Assembly: GCF_023272795.1 (NCBI RefSeq)
Contig: NZ_CP096829.1
Span: forward strand, 930,001 to 994,000
From: Flavobacterium humidisoli
GTDB lineage: Bacteria > Bacteroidota > Bacteroidia > Flavobacteriales > Flavobacteriaceae
Length of the DNA stretch: 64,000 nucleotides
Direction: 5' to 3'
A model generated the notes under the pieces. It was not told the origin of the DNA, made no database searches, and saw only the letters and a list, made by a program, of their open reading frames with translations. Shown piece after piece: positions 45,314 to 54,320 of this stretch. The translations under genes were made by a program, and so were the position numbers. Position 1 is the first letter of the stretch; the number at the start of each line of letters is the position of its first letter.

Positions 45314-45969
45314 AAACTTGTTTTTTTCGAGTGCAAAGATTGCGAAATATATCTTTATTTATAAGCGGCAAACGTAGTTTAAACTGGTTCTATTTTAATT
45401 GGTTTTACCACAGAGATGCGCAGAGGTTTTCACTGAGATTCACAAAGTTTTTTATTGTTAGGGCGAATTAATCTCGCAAAGGTTCTATTCTTTTGTCAGG
45501 CTGAGTGAAGTCGAAGTCCCGCAAAGAGGTTTTATTGTTGGCGAATTAATCTCGCAAAGGCGCAGAGACGCAAAGATTTTATTCTTTTGTCAGACTGAGC
45601 GATCCCGAGACTTGGGAGAAGTGCTGCAAAGTTTTTTTGAATTGCGTCCAGCTTTAGCTGAATGTAATTATAATATAAGAACCGCTAAATTGGCTTTAGC
45701 CCAAAATAAGCATTTGGCTAAAGCCATATAAATTAACATACATTATGACCTCCAGCTAAAGCTGGAGGCAATTAATATTTAAAATTAAAATCTTTTATAA
45801 TTCTTTTAATCTGTGGCATAAAAACACTTTGTGACTTTACGCTTTTGCGAGATTAATTCGATTTAATTAAAAAAAACTTAGCGAATCTTTGTGTTTTTCT
45901 TCGCGATTCTCTGTGTAATATTAAAATCTCAATTCTATTGCTTATTTTTGCACTCAATAAAATTGAGTT
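45314..45969. repeat. Gene-free region of nested inverted repeats upstream of metG
   Basis: The 656 bases hold no plausible gene. Outer arms (45407-45453 and 45869-45919) are imperfect inverted copies. Inside them, TTAATCTCGC repeats occur at 45468-45482 and 45546-45575, with an inverted copy at 45825-45856. The block 45451-45530 is imperfectly repeated at 45531-45637. In the centre there are palindromes: GGCTTTAGCC/GGCTAAAGCC arms at 45691-45726 and the perfect 20-base CCTCCAGCTAAAGCTGGAGG at 45749-45768. The metG promoter lies at the right end. Confidence 0.85.
45943..45950 (+). promoter_or_regulatory. -7 box of metG
   Basis: TATTTTTG fits TAnnTTTG and lies 19 bases before the metG ATG. 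A CTCAAT-aaa-ATTGAG hairpin (45953-45967) sits between the box and the start codon. Confidence 0.5.
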
Positions 45970-48105
45970 ATGACACAGAATCCAAAGAGATATACGATCA
46001 CGGCGGCATTACCTTACACCAATGGACCTATTCATATTGGGCATTTGGCGGGGGTTTACGTGCCTGCAGATATATATTCGAGATACTTAAGATTGCAAGG
46101 AAAAGATGTAGCATTTATCTGCGGAAGCGATGAACACGGCGTTGCAATTTCAATGAAAGCCAAAAAAGAAGGAATTACACCACAAGAAGTTATTGATAAA
46201 TATGACGGAATTATCCGTAAATCGTTTGCAGATTTCGGCATTTCATTCAACAATTATTCTAGAACTTCGGCGAAAATTCATCATGATACGGCTCAGGAAT
46301 TTTTTAGAAAACTGTATGATAATGGTGATTTTATTGAAGAAGTAACAGAGCAGTTGTACGATGCAAAAGCAGATCAGTTTTTAGCTGACCGTTTTGTGGT
46401 TGGAACTTGCCCAAGATGCGGCAATGAAGGAGCTTACGGTGATCAATGCGAAAATTGCGGATCTACCTTAAATGCGACTGATTTGATTAACCCGAAATCG
46501 ACAATTACTGGAGAAACTCCTATTCTTAAAGAAACAAAACACTGGTTTTTACCTTTAGATAGATATTCTGATTTCTTAACCAAATGGATTTTAGAAGGCC
46601 ATAAAAACGACTGGAAACCGAACGTTTACGGACAAGTAAAATCTTGGATCGACGGCGGATTGGAACCTCGTGCCGTAACGCGTGACTTAGACTGGGGAAT
46701 TGATGTTCCGGTTGAAGGTGCTGAAGGCAAAAAATTATATGTTTGGTTTGATGCACCAATCGGATATATTTCGTCTACTAAAGAATGGGCAGCGCGCGAA
46801 GGAAAAGACTGGGAGCCGTATTGGAAAGATGAAGACACCAAATTGGTTCACTTTATTGGGAAAGACAATATTGTTTTTCACTGTATCATTTTCCCAGCCA
46901 TGCTAAAAGCCGAAGGAAGTTATATTTTGCCAGACAATGTTCCAGCAAATGAGTTTTTGAATTTGGAAGGAAACAAACTTTCGACTTCTAAAAACTGGGC
47001 AGTTTGGTTACACGAATATTTAGAAGAATTTCCAGATAAGCAGGATGTTTTGCGTTATGCATTAACATCAAACGCTCCTGAAACAAAAGATAATGATTTT
47101 ACGTGGAAAGATTTCCAAGCAAGAAATAACAATGAATTAGTTGCTATTTTCGGAAACTTCATTAATCGTGTTGTGGTTTTAACCAACAAATATTACGATG
47201 GAATTATTCCAACGGCAAATGAATTTACAGAAATTGATGAAGCAACTTTAAACGAATTAAAAGCGTATCCAGCTGTAATTTCAAGTTCTGTTGAGCGTTA
47301 CAGATTCCGTGAAGCTTTAGGTGAATTGATGAATGTTGCTCGTTTAGGAAATAAATACCTTGCTGACGAAGAGCCTTGGAAAGTAATGAAAGACAATCCA
47401 GAACGTGTAAAAACTCAAATGTATGTGGCGTTGCAAATTGCTGCTGCGTTGAGCGTTTTAGCTGAGCCGTTTTTACCTTTTACAGCTTCTAAGCTTTCTA
47501 AAATCTTGAATTTAGGTGATCTTAAAGAACATTTTGCTGGATTTAGTAAGTTTTTGAAAGAGAAAGATCGCGATGCAAAAGACATTGTAATTGATAAAAC
47601 TTTAGGTTGGAATGACATTTCTGAAAACTCAGATTTAATTCCGGCAGGACATAAAATTGGTGAAGCAGAATTGCTTTTCGCTAAAATTGAAGACGAAGAA
47701 ATACAAAAACAAGTAGATAAATTGGAAGCGACAAAAACCGCAAATATTGCTGAAAACAAACAAGCAGAACCACAAAAAGATTTAATTCAGTTTGAGGATT
47801 TTGCGAAAATGGATATTCGTATTGGAACAATTTTGGAAGCTGAAAAAATGCCAAAAGCAAACAAACTTTTAGTATTAAAAGTTGACACTGGAATTGACGT
47901 TCGTACGATTGTTTCAGGAATTGCAGAGAGTTTTTCTCCAGAAGAAATTATCGGAAAACGTGTTTCTGTATTAGCAAACTTAGCGCCAAGAGCTTTACGC
48001 GGAGTTGAAAGTCAAGGAATGATCTTAATGACAACAAATGCAGAAGGAAAACTAGTTTTTGTAAACCCAGATGCTGATGCACCAAATGGAGCAACAGTAA
48101 ATTAA
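45970..48105 (+). CDS. metG: Methionyl-tRNA synthetase with C-terminal tRNA-binding domain
   Basis: MetG charges initiator and elongator tRNA-Met. The 711-residue class I enzyme has the HIGH motif at 22-25 ([12 protein letters not shown]), a zinc knuckle with two pairs [20 protein letters not shown], and KMSKS as [12 protein letters not shown] at about 336-347. The last part (about 600-711: [20 protein letters not shown]) is the OB-fold tRNA-binding domain found in dimeric bacterial MetRS. The usual start [19 protein letters not shown] is used. A perfect terminator follows. Confidence 0.98.
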   Translation: MTQNPKRYTITAALPYTNGPIHIGHLAGVYVPADIYSRYLRLQGKDVAFICGSDEHGVAISMKAKKEGITPQEVIDKYDGIIRKSFADFGISFNNYSRTSAKIHHDTAQEFFRKLYDNGDFIEEVTEQLYDAKADQFLADRFVVGTCPRCGNEGAYGDQCENCGSTLNATDLINPKSTITGETPILKETKHWFLPLDRYSDFLTKWILEGHKNDWKPNVYGQVKSWIDGGLEPRAVTRDLDWGIDVPVEGAEGKKLYVWFDAPIGYISSTKEWAAREGKDWEPYWKDEDTKLVHFIGKDNIVFHCIIFPAMLKAEGSYILPDNVPANEFLNLEGNKLSTSKNWAVWLHEYLEEFPDKQDVLRYALTSNAPETKDNDFTWKDFQARNNNELVAIFGNFINRVVVLTNKYYDGIIPTANEFTEIDEATLNELKAYPAVISSSVERYRFREALGELMNVARLGNKYLADEEPWKVMKDNPERVKTQMYVALQIAAALSVLAEPFLPFTASKLSKILNLGDLKEHFAGFSKFLKEKDRDAKDIVIDKTLGWNDISENSDLIPAGHKIGEAELLFAKIEDEEIQKQVDKLEATKTANIAENKQAEPQKDLIQFEDFAKMDIRIGTILEAEKMPKANKLLVLKVDTGIDVRTIVSGIAESFSPEEIIGKRVSVLANLAPRALRGVESQGMILMTTNAEGKLVFVNPDADAPNGATVN

Positions 48106-48126
48106 GATTTAAATATTAAATAAAAT

Positions 48127-48160
48127 AGCGTGAATCAGTTAAGTTTAACTGATTCACGCT
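48127..48160 (+). terminator. Terminator after metG
   Basis: A 16-bp perfect stem (AGCGTGAATCAGTTAA and its inverse) is followed by TTTTT, 21 bases after the metG stop. Confidence 0.9.
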
Positions 48161-48229
48161 TTTTCATTTAAAACATCAATGAATTTAATTATTTCAAAAA
48201 ATTTAAGATATTCGCAAAAATTAATTTTC

Positions 48230-49006
48230 ATGAAAAAAGCTTTACTACTTTTATTAATTTTCTTTTTTACAAAATCATTTTCAGCAACACCAACTAAATC
48301 TGATCCAATTAATTCAGACATTAAAAATCAGATATTAATACTCACTAAAAAAAATGATTCATTAGCTAAGCGCCTTGATCAAATTGAAAAAAGTGATTAT
48401 AAATCAGTTGATGTAATCGAAAAAGTTAATGATTTCTATGATAAGTCATGGAACAGACTAATTGCATTTTTGGGCCTTGCCGGTTCAATTATATTGATTG
48501 TAATTCCTTACATACAAATTAGAACTTATGATGATAAAATCAATGCTAAAACTAATGAACTTACAAGTTTTACAAATCGTAAAGTTGCCGAATTAGAGTT
48601 AAAAATAACCAATTTTCATAAAGAACAATTTGAACAACTCAGAAATGAAATCACCTTATCACAAGAAGAATTAAATAAAAATATCAATAATGAGGTTGAA
48701 TATCTAAAAGCATTAATTTTTGCTTTAAGAGGAATGGTTTCTCTCAATGACAAAAATTATGACATGTATTTTCGACAATACACAGTAGCTTTAAATCTAT
48801 TTATTGGACTAAATAAAACTTCCGATATAGAAGGCATACTTAAAGCAATAAATAAAAGTATTAATAGATGCATCAAACAAGAAATTAAAATAACTGAACA
48901 TACAAAATCTCAAATTGATAAACTTATCGTTAATTTAGAAAGAGATTATTATGAAATTTTCCCCAAAATGATCGATCAATTAAAAACCGAAAGTGCAAAA
49001 CTTTAA
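48230..49006 (+). CDS. Membrane protein of unknown function with coiled coil
   Basis: From the ATG at 48230 the protein is 258 residues with a signal-like N-terminus (MKKALLLLLIFFFTKSF), a Ser/Lys-rich linker, a coiled coil (QILILTKKNDSLAKRLDQIE) and a single strong membrane helix (RLIAFLGLAGSIILIVIPYI). A longer coiled coil rich in Lys and Glu follows. The frame is open 17 codons further upstream but that part lacks family features. I recognise no family. It stands alone after metG; the topology suggests one anchored protein with helical domains on both sides of the membrane. Confidence 0.62.
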   Translation: MKKALLLLLIFFFTKSFSATPTKSDPINSDIKNQILILTKKNDSLAKRLDQIEKSDYKSVDVIEKVNDFYDKSWNRLIAFLGLAGSIILIVIPYIQIRTYDDKINAKTNELTSFTNRKVAELELKITNFHKEQFEQLRNEITLSQEELNKNINNEVEYLKALIFALRGMVSLNDKNYDMYFRQYTVALNLFIGLNKTSDIEGILKAINKSINRCIKQEIKITEHTKSQIDKLIVNLERDYYEIFPKMIDQLKTESAKL

Positions 49007-49064
49007 TTTATTAAAAAATAAGTTTTTTACTACATTTATTGCTCTTCATAAAAGTCATTTTTTG

Positions 49065-49072
49065 TAAGTTTG
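49065..49072 (+). promoter_or_regulatory. -7 box upstream of the structured-leader candidate
   Basis: TAAGTTTG fits TAnnTTTG, with a TTG at 49039-49041 (spacing 23). Transcription would start near 49080 and cover the inverted repeat at 49132-49223 and the gene at 49243. Confidence 0.45.
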
Positions 49073-49131
49073 TTCTGCAAAAAATACACTATAGGATTTA
49101 TTTAGCAACTTTCTAATAAAAGTTAACATAA

Positions 49132-49223
49132 GCGAATCCCTCGTCATGATGTCCCTGCGGAAACAATGGGAAAACCTATCCCTATGGGGTATTTTTTGCA
49201 CATCTAAAACGAGGGATTCGTGC
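49132..49223 (+). ncRNA. Structured RNA or leader candidate
   Basis: The outer arms (49133-49144 and 49209-49220) form a 12-bp perfect stem. Inside are two smaller hairpins: one closed by TCCC/GGGA at about 49152-49171, and TATCCC/GGGGTA at about 49178-49192, which is followed by six T and so looks like a short intrinsic terminator. The region is much richer in G and C than its surroundings. A promoter box lies upstream and the unknown 92-residue gene begins 19 bases after it. It could be a leader that switches between the long stem and the terminator, or an independent small RNA. I could not match it to a named RNA family. Confidence 0.5.
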
Positions 49224-49242
49224 GTTTAATATTTTCAGGTTT

Positions 49243-49521
49243 ATGCAAAAAAGTGAAAATCAAAAACCGACACACCACGATGTAATGCCATCGATGGCAA
49301 AATTCCTCTCAGACCTTTGGTTTGAAGGAGATTTTAGAGAACAGCCCAATTATCTGTCTGAAATTTTCAAGCGAATTCTTGAAACAGACTTGGGAGATGA
49401 CAAAGAGCTAAGATCAAAAATGATGGAGTGCATCAAAATCAGCGAAATGCTTGCCAAAACGCTCGAACCGTTTTCGGATAAACAAATTGAAAAGGCTTGC
49501 AATAAATTCATTTTAATTTAA
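49243..49521 (+). CDS. Small protein of unknown function
   Basis: The 92-residue protein has no signal peptide or membrane helix and is mainly helical (MPSMAKFLSDLWFEGDF, LRSKMMECIKISEMLAKTLE). I do not recognise it. It begins 19 bases after the structured element at 49132-49223 and is followed by 148 bases before the NfeD-like gene. Codon use and composition look like the neighbours. If the element is a leader, this gene is its likely target. Confidence 0.55.
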   Translation: MQKSENQKPTHHDVMPSMAKFLSDLWFEGDFREQPNYLSEIFKRILETDLGDDKELRSKMMECIKISEMLAKTLEPFSDKQIEKACNKFILI

Positions 49522-49669
49522 AAACAGCATTTAAAAGCGTGAAATTTCAAATTGAATTTCGCGCTTTTTCATTCTAAAAGCAATTATAAACACATTTTTC
49601 ATCCAAATTAGTTTTCTTACAAAAAAAATTAGATATTAGCGCCAATTGTTATTCAAAAAACTGAATATT

Positions 49670-50236
49670 ATGGAGCTATTAGAAAGTTTACCGACTTTGC
49701 TTAAATCTTTTTGGTACATCGCGATTCCAACAAGTTTGATTTTTCTGATTCAAACCATTATTACCTTTTCGGGTCTTGATGTTGCAGATGGTTTCGATAC
49801 CGATTTTGATGCCGATGTTCATGATGGCGGAGATTTTCAGCTTTTCTCATTACGAAACCTTATTAATTTTCTTTTAGGTTTTAGTTGGACTGGAATTTCT
49901 TTTTATGCTACACTTGGTGAAAAGCCTGTCTTTCTTATTGCGACTTCATTTGTTGTTGGAGTTTTGTTTGTGCTTTTGTTTTTCTTCGTAATCAAACAAG
50001 TGCAAAAACTAGCTGAAGACAATTCTTTTAAAATAACCAATACACTAAATAAAACTGCGGAAGTATATCTGACTATTCCCGAAAAGAAAAGCGGAAAAGG
50101 CAAAATTATGATTAGCGTAAACGGTGCCTTTCATGAACTGGAAGCCATGACAGAAAATGATAGAATTCCGTCAGGAAGTTCAGTAAAAGTTGTCAAAATA
50201 GAAAACAACAACCTCTTAATCGTAGAAACCATATAA
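49670..50236 (+). CDS. NfeD/OB-fold membrane protein, partner of the SPFH protein
   Basis: The 188-residue protein has three or so hydrophobic segments and an acidic loop rich in Asp (DVADGFDTDFDADVHDGGDF) after the first. The C-terminal part (KGKIMISVNGAFHELEA, VVKIENNNLLIVE) looks like the OB-fold domain of NfeD proteins. NfeD-like genes are commonly paired with SPFH genes and the two products act together in membrane microdomains. The frame is open from a TTG at 49646, but the ATG at 49670 is more likely. The SPFH gene follows 10 bases later. Confidence 0.78.
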   Translation: MELLESLPTLLKSFWYIAIPTSLIFLIQTIITFSGLDVADGFDTDFDADVHDGGDFQLFSLRNLINFLLGFSWTGISFYATLGEKPVFLIATSFVVGVLFVLLFFFVIKQVQKLAEDNSFKITNTLNKTAEVYLTIPEKKSGKGKIMISVNGAFHELEAMTENDRIPSGSSVKVVKIENNNLLIVETI

Positions 50237-50246
50237 TACACATACC

Positions 50247-51764
50247 ATGTTAATGAACCCAATTATTTTGATTGCAGTTGCGGCAATCGTTCTATTCGTA
50301 ACCATTTCAGCATTAATCTCGAGGTACAAACGCTGTCCTTCAGATAAAATTTTAGTAATCTACGGACGCACTGGCGGCACTTCTGCACGATGCGTGCATG
50401 GCGGAGGCGCTTTTATCTGGCCAGTTATTCAGGATTATTCTTTTCTGGATTTAAAACCACTTTCTATCGAAGCCAATTTGACAAATGCGTTAAGCCGTCA
50501 GAACATTAGAGTAGATGTCCCTTGCCGATTCACCATTGCAATTTCTACAGAATCGGACAGTATGAACACTGCTGCTGAAAGATTATTAGGTTTATCATCA
50601 GAACAAGTTCAAGAGCTTGCAAAAGATATTTTGTTTGGTCAATTGCGTTTGGTTATTGCAACAATGACTATTGAAGAAATCAACTCAGATCGTGATAAAT
50701 TCTTGGACAATATTTCTAAAAATGTTGACAGCGAATTAAAGAAAATTGGTCTTAAACTAATAAACGTTAACGTTACCGATATTCGTGACGAATCTGGTTA
50801 TATCGAAGCTTTAGGAAAAGAAGCGGCTGCAAAAGCGATCAACGAAGCTAAAATCAGCGTGGCTGAGCAGGAAAAAATAGGAGAAACTGGTAAAGCTCTT
50901 GCTGACAGAGAAAAAGACACTCAAATTGCTGAAACACACAGAGACCGAGATGTAAAAATAGCCATTACACAAAAAGACCGTGAAATTAGTATTGCAACAG
51001 CTGCTAAAGATGAAACGATTGGAAAGGCCGAAGCAGAAAGAGATACAAGGGTAAAAACATCTGAAGCAAACGCAATCGCAATTCAGGGAGAAAACGAAGC
51101 GAAAATTGCCATCGCAAATTCTGAAGCTATTCGTAGAGAAAAAGAAGCAGAATCGTTGCGTATTGCAATTGCTGCCGAAAAAGTACAACAGGCAAAAGCA
51201 CTGGAAGAATCATATCTTGCAGAACAAAAAGCCGAATTGGCACGTTCTGAAAGAGAACGCTCTACACAAATTGCCAACATTGTAGTTCCTGCTGAAATTG
51301 CTAAACAAAGAGCCATCATTGAAGCGCAAGCTGCTGCCGAAACCATCAGAGAAAATGCAAAAGGAGAAGCGGATGCAATCTTCGCTAAAATGGAAGCAGA
51401 AGCAAAAGGTTTATTTGAAATCTTAACCAAACAAGCAGAAGGTTACAAAGATGTTGTGGCTGCCGCTGGCGGAGATCCGAGCAAAGCATTCCAGCTTTTA
51501 TTATTGGAGAAACTTCCTGAATTGGTTAAAACTCAGGTGGAAGCGGTTAAAAACATCAAAATTGACAAAATCACGGTTTGGGATTCTGGAAGCGGTCAAG
51601 GCGAAAACGGTTCAACAGCCAATTTTGTTTCTGGAATGATGAAGACAGTTCCGCCATTAAATGATCTATTCAATATGGCAGGTTTAAATCTACCAACTTA
51701 TTTAAAAGGCGAAGATGCTCCTGAAGTTCCTCCAACTATTCAAGTAGAAGAAACGAAAGAGTAA
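50247..51764 (+). CDS. Flotillin-like SPFH domain protein
   Basis: The 505-residue protein has an N-terminal membrane helix (ILIAVAAIVLFVTISALI), an SPFH/band-7 domain at about 30-200 (ILVIYGRTGGTSARCVHGGG, RVDVPCRFTIAI, VTDIRDESGYIEALGKEA) and a long Ala/Glu/Lys/Arg-rich coiled coil at about 190-390, typical of flotillins. The C-terminus carries a Gly-rich turn and LPELVKTQVEAVKNI. Flotillins oligomerise at the membrane and organise lipid rafts. The closest named type is the YqiK/FloT group. It forms an operon with the NfeD-like gene 10 bases upstream. A strong terminator follows. Confidence 0.9.
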   Translation: MLMNPIILIAVAAIVLFVTISALISRYKRCPSDKILVIYGRTGGTSARCVHGGGAFIWPVIQDYSFLDLKPLSIEANLTNALSRQNIRVDVPCRFTIAISTESDSMNTAAERLLGLSSEQVQELAKDILFGQLRLVIATMTIEEINSDRDKFLDNISKNVDSELKKIGLKLINVNVTDIRDESGYIEALGKEAAAKAINEAKISVAEQEKIGETGKALADREKDTQIAETHRDRDVKIAITQKDREISIATAAKDETIGKAEAERDTRVKTSEANAIAIQGENEAKIAIANSEAIRREKEAESLRIAIAAEKVQQAKALEESYLAEQKAELARSERERSTQIANIVVPAEIAKQRAIIEAQAAAETIRENAKGEADAIFAKMEAEAKGLFEILTKQAEGYKDVVAAAGGDPSKAFQLLLLEKLPELVKTQVEAVKNIKIDKITVWDSGSGQGENGSTANFVSGMMKTVPPLNDLFNMAGLNLPTYLKGEDAPEVPPTIQVEETKE

Positions 51765-51783
51765 AAAACTTCTTTCTAAAACA

Positions 51784-51828
51784 AAAAAGCGCGAACCAAT
51801 TAACAGTTTTAATTGATTCGCGCTTTTT
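51784..51828 (+). terminator. Terminator after the SPFH gene
   Basis: A long stem (AAAAAGCGCGAA and AATTAA paired with their inverses, two mismatched bases) with T run TTTTT, 20 bases after the stop. Confidence 0.85.
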
Positions 51829-51854
51829 GCTTTCAAAATAGTCGCTTTCTGAAT

Positions 51855-51862
51855 TATCTTTG
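51855..51862 (+). promoter_or_regulatory. -7 box of the EamA transporter gene
   Basis: TATCTTTG fits TAnnTTTG and lies 29 bases before the ATG at 51892. Confidence 0.5.
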
Positions 51863-51891
51863 AAAAATAATACACAATTAAAATTCATTAA

Positions 51892-52779
51892 ATGAAACTC
51901 ACCAAACCAAGATTAGCGTTAATCTGCGGTATACTCTGCATATCTATTTTCCCGATATTGGTAAAATTACGTTTAACACCAGGATTGATTTCGGCTTTTT
52001 ACCGAATGTTTTTTGCTGTGATTCTCCTTTTGCCTTATGTTATTTTTAGCGGAAACTTTAAACTCCCAAAACTAAAATTTGCTCTTTTGGCGGTACTTTG
52101 CGGTGTTTTATTCTCGTCTGATGTAGCAGTTTGGAATATCGCCATTCAGGAATCAAGCGCGACTCAGGCTTCTTTGTTGACTAATTTATCTCCAGTTTGG
52201 GTTGGTGTTGGTTCTTTCTTTTTTCTGAAAGCAAAACCTGCCACAAATTTCTGGATCGGAACATTAGTCGCTCTATTCGGAATGATAACTTTAGTTGGTT
52301 TTGAGTTTTTTATCGATTTGAACTTTGATAAAGCATTTCTTTTTGCCGTTTTATCTGGAATTCTATATTCTATTTATCTGTTGGTCAGCAAAAATGTACT
52401 TTCCGAGGTTGACGTTTTATCGTTTATGACGATCAGTCTAATGGCTTCAAGCGTTTATTTGGGAATTTTATGTTATTCATTAAATGAACCTTTCACAGGA
52501 TTTACAGATATGGGCTGGCTTGTTTTGGTGCTTCAAGCCGTAATTTGTCAATTATGTGCTTGGCTTTCGATTAGTTATGCCACACAACACATGCGCGCGA
52601 CGAGAGTTTCGTTAAGTTTATTGAGTCAAGCTGTAATTACATCGATTTTAGCTTGGTTGTTTTTGGAAGAACAAATAACTTTACAAATGGTTTTCGGCGG
52701 AATCGTTTTACTTTTCGGAATCCGAATTACTTTTTACGATAAAACTATTTCTTTAAAAAGGCTTTTTTCTAAGAATTAG
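51892..52779 (+). CDS. EamA/DMT family transporter
   Basis: The 295-residue inner-membrane protein has ten hydrophobic segments in two EamA repeats (first repeat: ALICGILCISIFPILVKLRL, FYRMFFAVILLLPYVIFSG, SSATQASLLTNLSPVWVGVG; second: VLSGILYSIYLLVSK, LSLLSQAVITSILAWLF). The family exports metabolites or amino acids. The substrate cannot be told. It stands alone with a promoter box; the next gene begins 171 bases later, after a stretch containing repeat fragments. Confidence 0.9.
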   Translation: MKLTKPRLALICGILCISIFPILVKLRLTPGLISAFYRMFFAVILLLPYVIFSGNFKLPKLKFALLAVLCGVLFSSDVAVWNIAIQESSATQASLLTNLSPVWVGVGSFFFLKAKPATNFWIGTLVALFGMITLVGFEFFIDLNFDKAFLFAVLSGILYSIYLLVSKNVLSEVDVLSFMTISLMASSVYLGILCYSLNEPFTGFTDMGWLVLVLQAVICQLCAWLSISYATQHMRATRVSLSLLSQAVITSILAWLFLEEQITLQMVFGGIVLLFGIRITFYDKTISLKRLFSKN

Positions 52780-52950
52780 ATTGAGAAAGTTTTCACTCAA
52801 ATTGACTTTAAACAATTCGTGCAATTTGCGGCAGAAAAGCTCTCTCGCAGATTTTGGAGATTGAGCAAATATTTTAATCTTTAAAATCGTTTCAATCTAT
52901 GACAAAAAACTTGAAACAAAAGAAAACCTCAAACTTGAAACAAAAAAACT

Positions 52951-53658
52951 ATGTTACATAAAACTAAAATACCAAACTTAAAAGTAATCGCATTTGATGC
53001 CGATGATACTTTGTTTGTAAACGAACCTTATTTCGAGGAAACCGAACATAAATTTTGCGCTTTGATGGAAGATTATCTTTCACATCAAGGCATTTCGCAG
53101 GAATTATTCAAAATAGAAATTGCCAATCTGCCTTTGTATGGATATGGAATCAAAGGATACATTCTTTCGATGATTGAAGCTGCGATGAATATTTCAAACA
53201 ATACCATTCCGGTTGAAGTAATCGAAAAAATCATTCAATACGGAAAAGAATTACTGGAAAAACCAATCGAATTGCTGGACGGAATTGAAGAAACCCTTGA
53301 AGCTTTAAAAGGAAAATACAAATTGGTCGTTGCTACAAAAGGCGATTTGAAAGACCAGCACAGCAAATTGCATCGTTCTGGTTTGGGTCATTATTTTCAT
53401 CATATCGAAGTAATGTCAGACAAACAGGAAATCGATTATCAAAAATTGCTTGGCCGTTTAGACATTCAGGCGCATGAGTTTTTGATGATCGGAAATTCAT
53501 TAAAATCAGACGTTCTTCCTGTTTTAGGAATTGGCGGTTATGCCGTTCATATTCCGTTTCACACTACTTGGGAACACGAAAAAATTAATCATACTATAGA
53601 ACACGAGCATTTTAGTTCATTTGAAACTATTGCAGAAGTGGTTCCGAATTTATTATAA
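52951..53658 (+). CDS. HAD-superfamily phosphatase
   Basis: The 235-residue protein has the HAD motifs: VIAFDADDTLFVNEPYFEET (nucleophile Asp), VVATKGDLKDQH (motif II Thr) and MIGNSLKSDVLPVLGIGGYA (motifs III and IV with the Asp). An inserted cap region of about 90 residues separates motifs I and II. It probably dephosphorylates a small metabolite. Its stop overlaps the start of the CAT-like gene by one base (TAATG), so the two are translationally coupled. Confidence 0.9.
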   Translation: MLHKTKIPNLKVIAFDADDTLFVNEPYFEETEHKFCALMEDYLSHQGISQELFKIEIANLPLYGYGIKGYILSMIEAAMNISNNTIPVEVIEKIIQYGKELLEKPIELLDGIEETLEALKGKYKLVVATKGDLKDQHSKLHRSGLGHYFHHIEVMSDKQEIDYQKLLGRLDIQAHEFLMIGNSLKSDVLPVLGIGGYAVHIPFHTTWEHEKINHTIEHEHFSSFETIAEVVPNLL

Positions 53659-54287
53659 TGAAAACACTTTTAGACCTAGAAAATTGGAATAGAAAAGAGC
53701 ACTTTGCCCATTTTAAACAAATGGAAGAACCTTTTTTTGGTGCCACTGTAGAAATCGACTGTACCAAAGCATATCAAACCGCAAAAAGTATAAATGCTTC
53801 TTTCTTTATTTTCTATTTGCATAAAACTTTGGCTGCAGTAAATGCCATTGAAAATTTTAAATATCGAATTTCAGAAGACAAAATATACATTAACGATCAA
53901 ATTGATGCATCGGCGACAATTGGTCGTGAAGATGGCACTTTCGGATTTTCTTTAATTGAATATCACCCAGATTTTAAAACATTTGAGCAAATTGCATTAA
54001 CCGAAATCGAACGCATTCAAAATACAACCGGACTTTTCACGAGATCTTTTGATGATGATAATCTAATTCATTTTTCGGCAATTCCGTGGCTGAATTTTAG
54101 TTCTATAACCCATGCGCGCAGTTTTACCTATCCAGACAGCTGTCCTAAAATTTCGTTTGGCAAAATGATGGTTTCCGAAACTGGAAAAAGAACCATGTCG
54201 ATGGCCGTTTATGTTCATCATGGTTTAATGGACGGAATGCATGTTGGTCAGTTTGTAGATCTTTTTCAAGAGCTTATGAATCAATAA
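53658..54287 (+). CDS. Chloramphenicol acetyltransferase-like protein
   Basis: The 209-residue protein is of the CatA-like fold: FFGATVEIDCTKAY, SASATIGREDGTFGFS-like loop (DASATIGREDGTF), PWLNFSSITHA and the catalytic motif VHHGLMDGMHVGQF at about 185-198, with His in HHxxxDG. Chromosomal CatA-like proteins in this phylum are not always resistance enzymes; the acceptor is unknown. It overlaps the HAD gene by one base and is followed 33 bases later by the first exported paralogue. Confidence 0.88.
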   Translation: MKTLLDLENWNRKEHFAHFKQMEEPFFGATVEIDCTKAYQTAKSINASFFIFYLHKTLAAVNAIENFKYRISEDKIYINDQIDASATIGREDGTFGFSLIEYHPDFKTFEQIALTEIERIQNTTGLFTRSFDDDNLIHFSAIPWLNFSSITHARSFTYPDSCPKISFGKMMVSETGKRTMSMAVYVHHGLMDGMHVGQFVDLFQELMNQ

Positions 54288-54320
54288 AATAATCGGAATG
54301 ATTTTTGCGCCCAAAAACAT

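Noticed and set aside
45314..45969. A CRISPR array in the repeat-rich gap before metG
   Set aside because: Repeats are inverted and of different sizes, spacers are not unique or regular, and no cas gene is in the window.
49132..49223. That the element is the SRP RNA, tmRNA or a tRNA fragment
   Set aside because: GGAA occurs in one hairpin but the flanking symmetric SRP loop is missing; no tRNA-like cloverleaf or tag frame could be built.
53658..54287. A mobile chloramphenicol-resistance gene
   Set aside because: There is no integron, transposon or composition change, and it is coupled to a HAD gene. It looks like a resident chromosomal relative.
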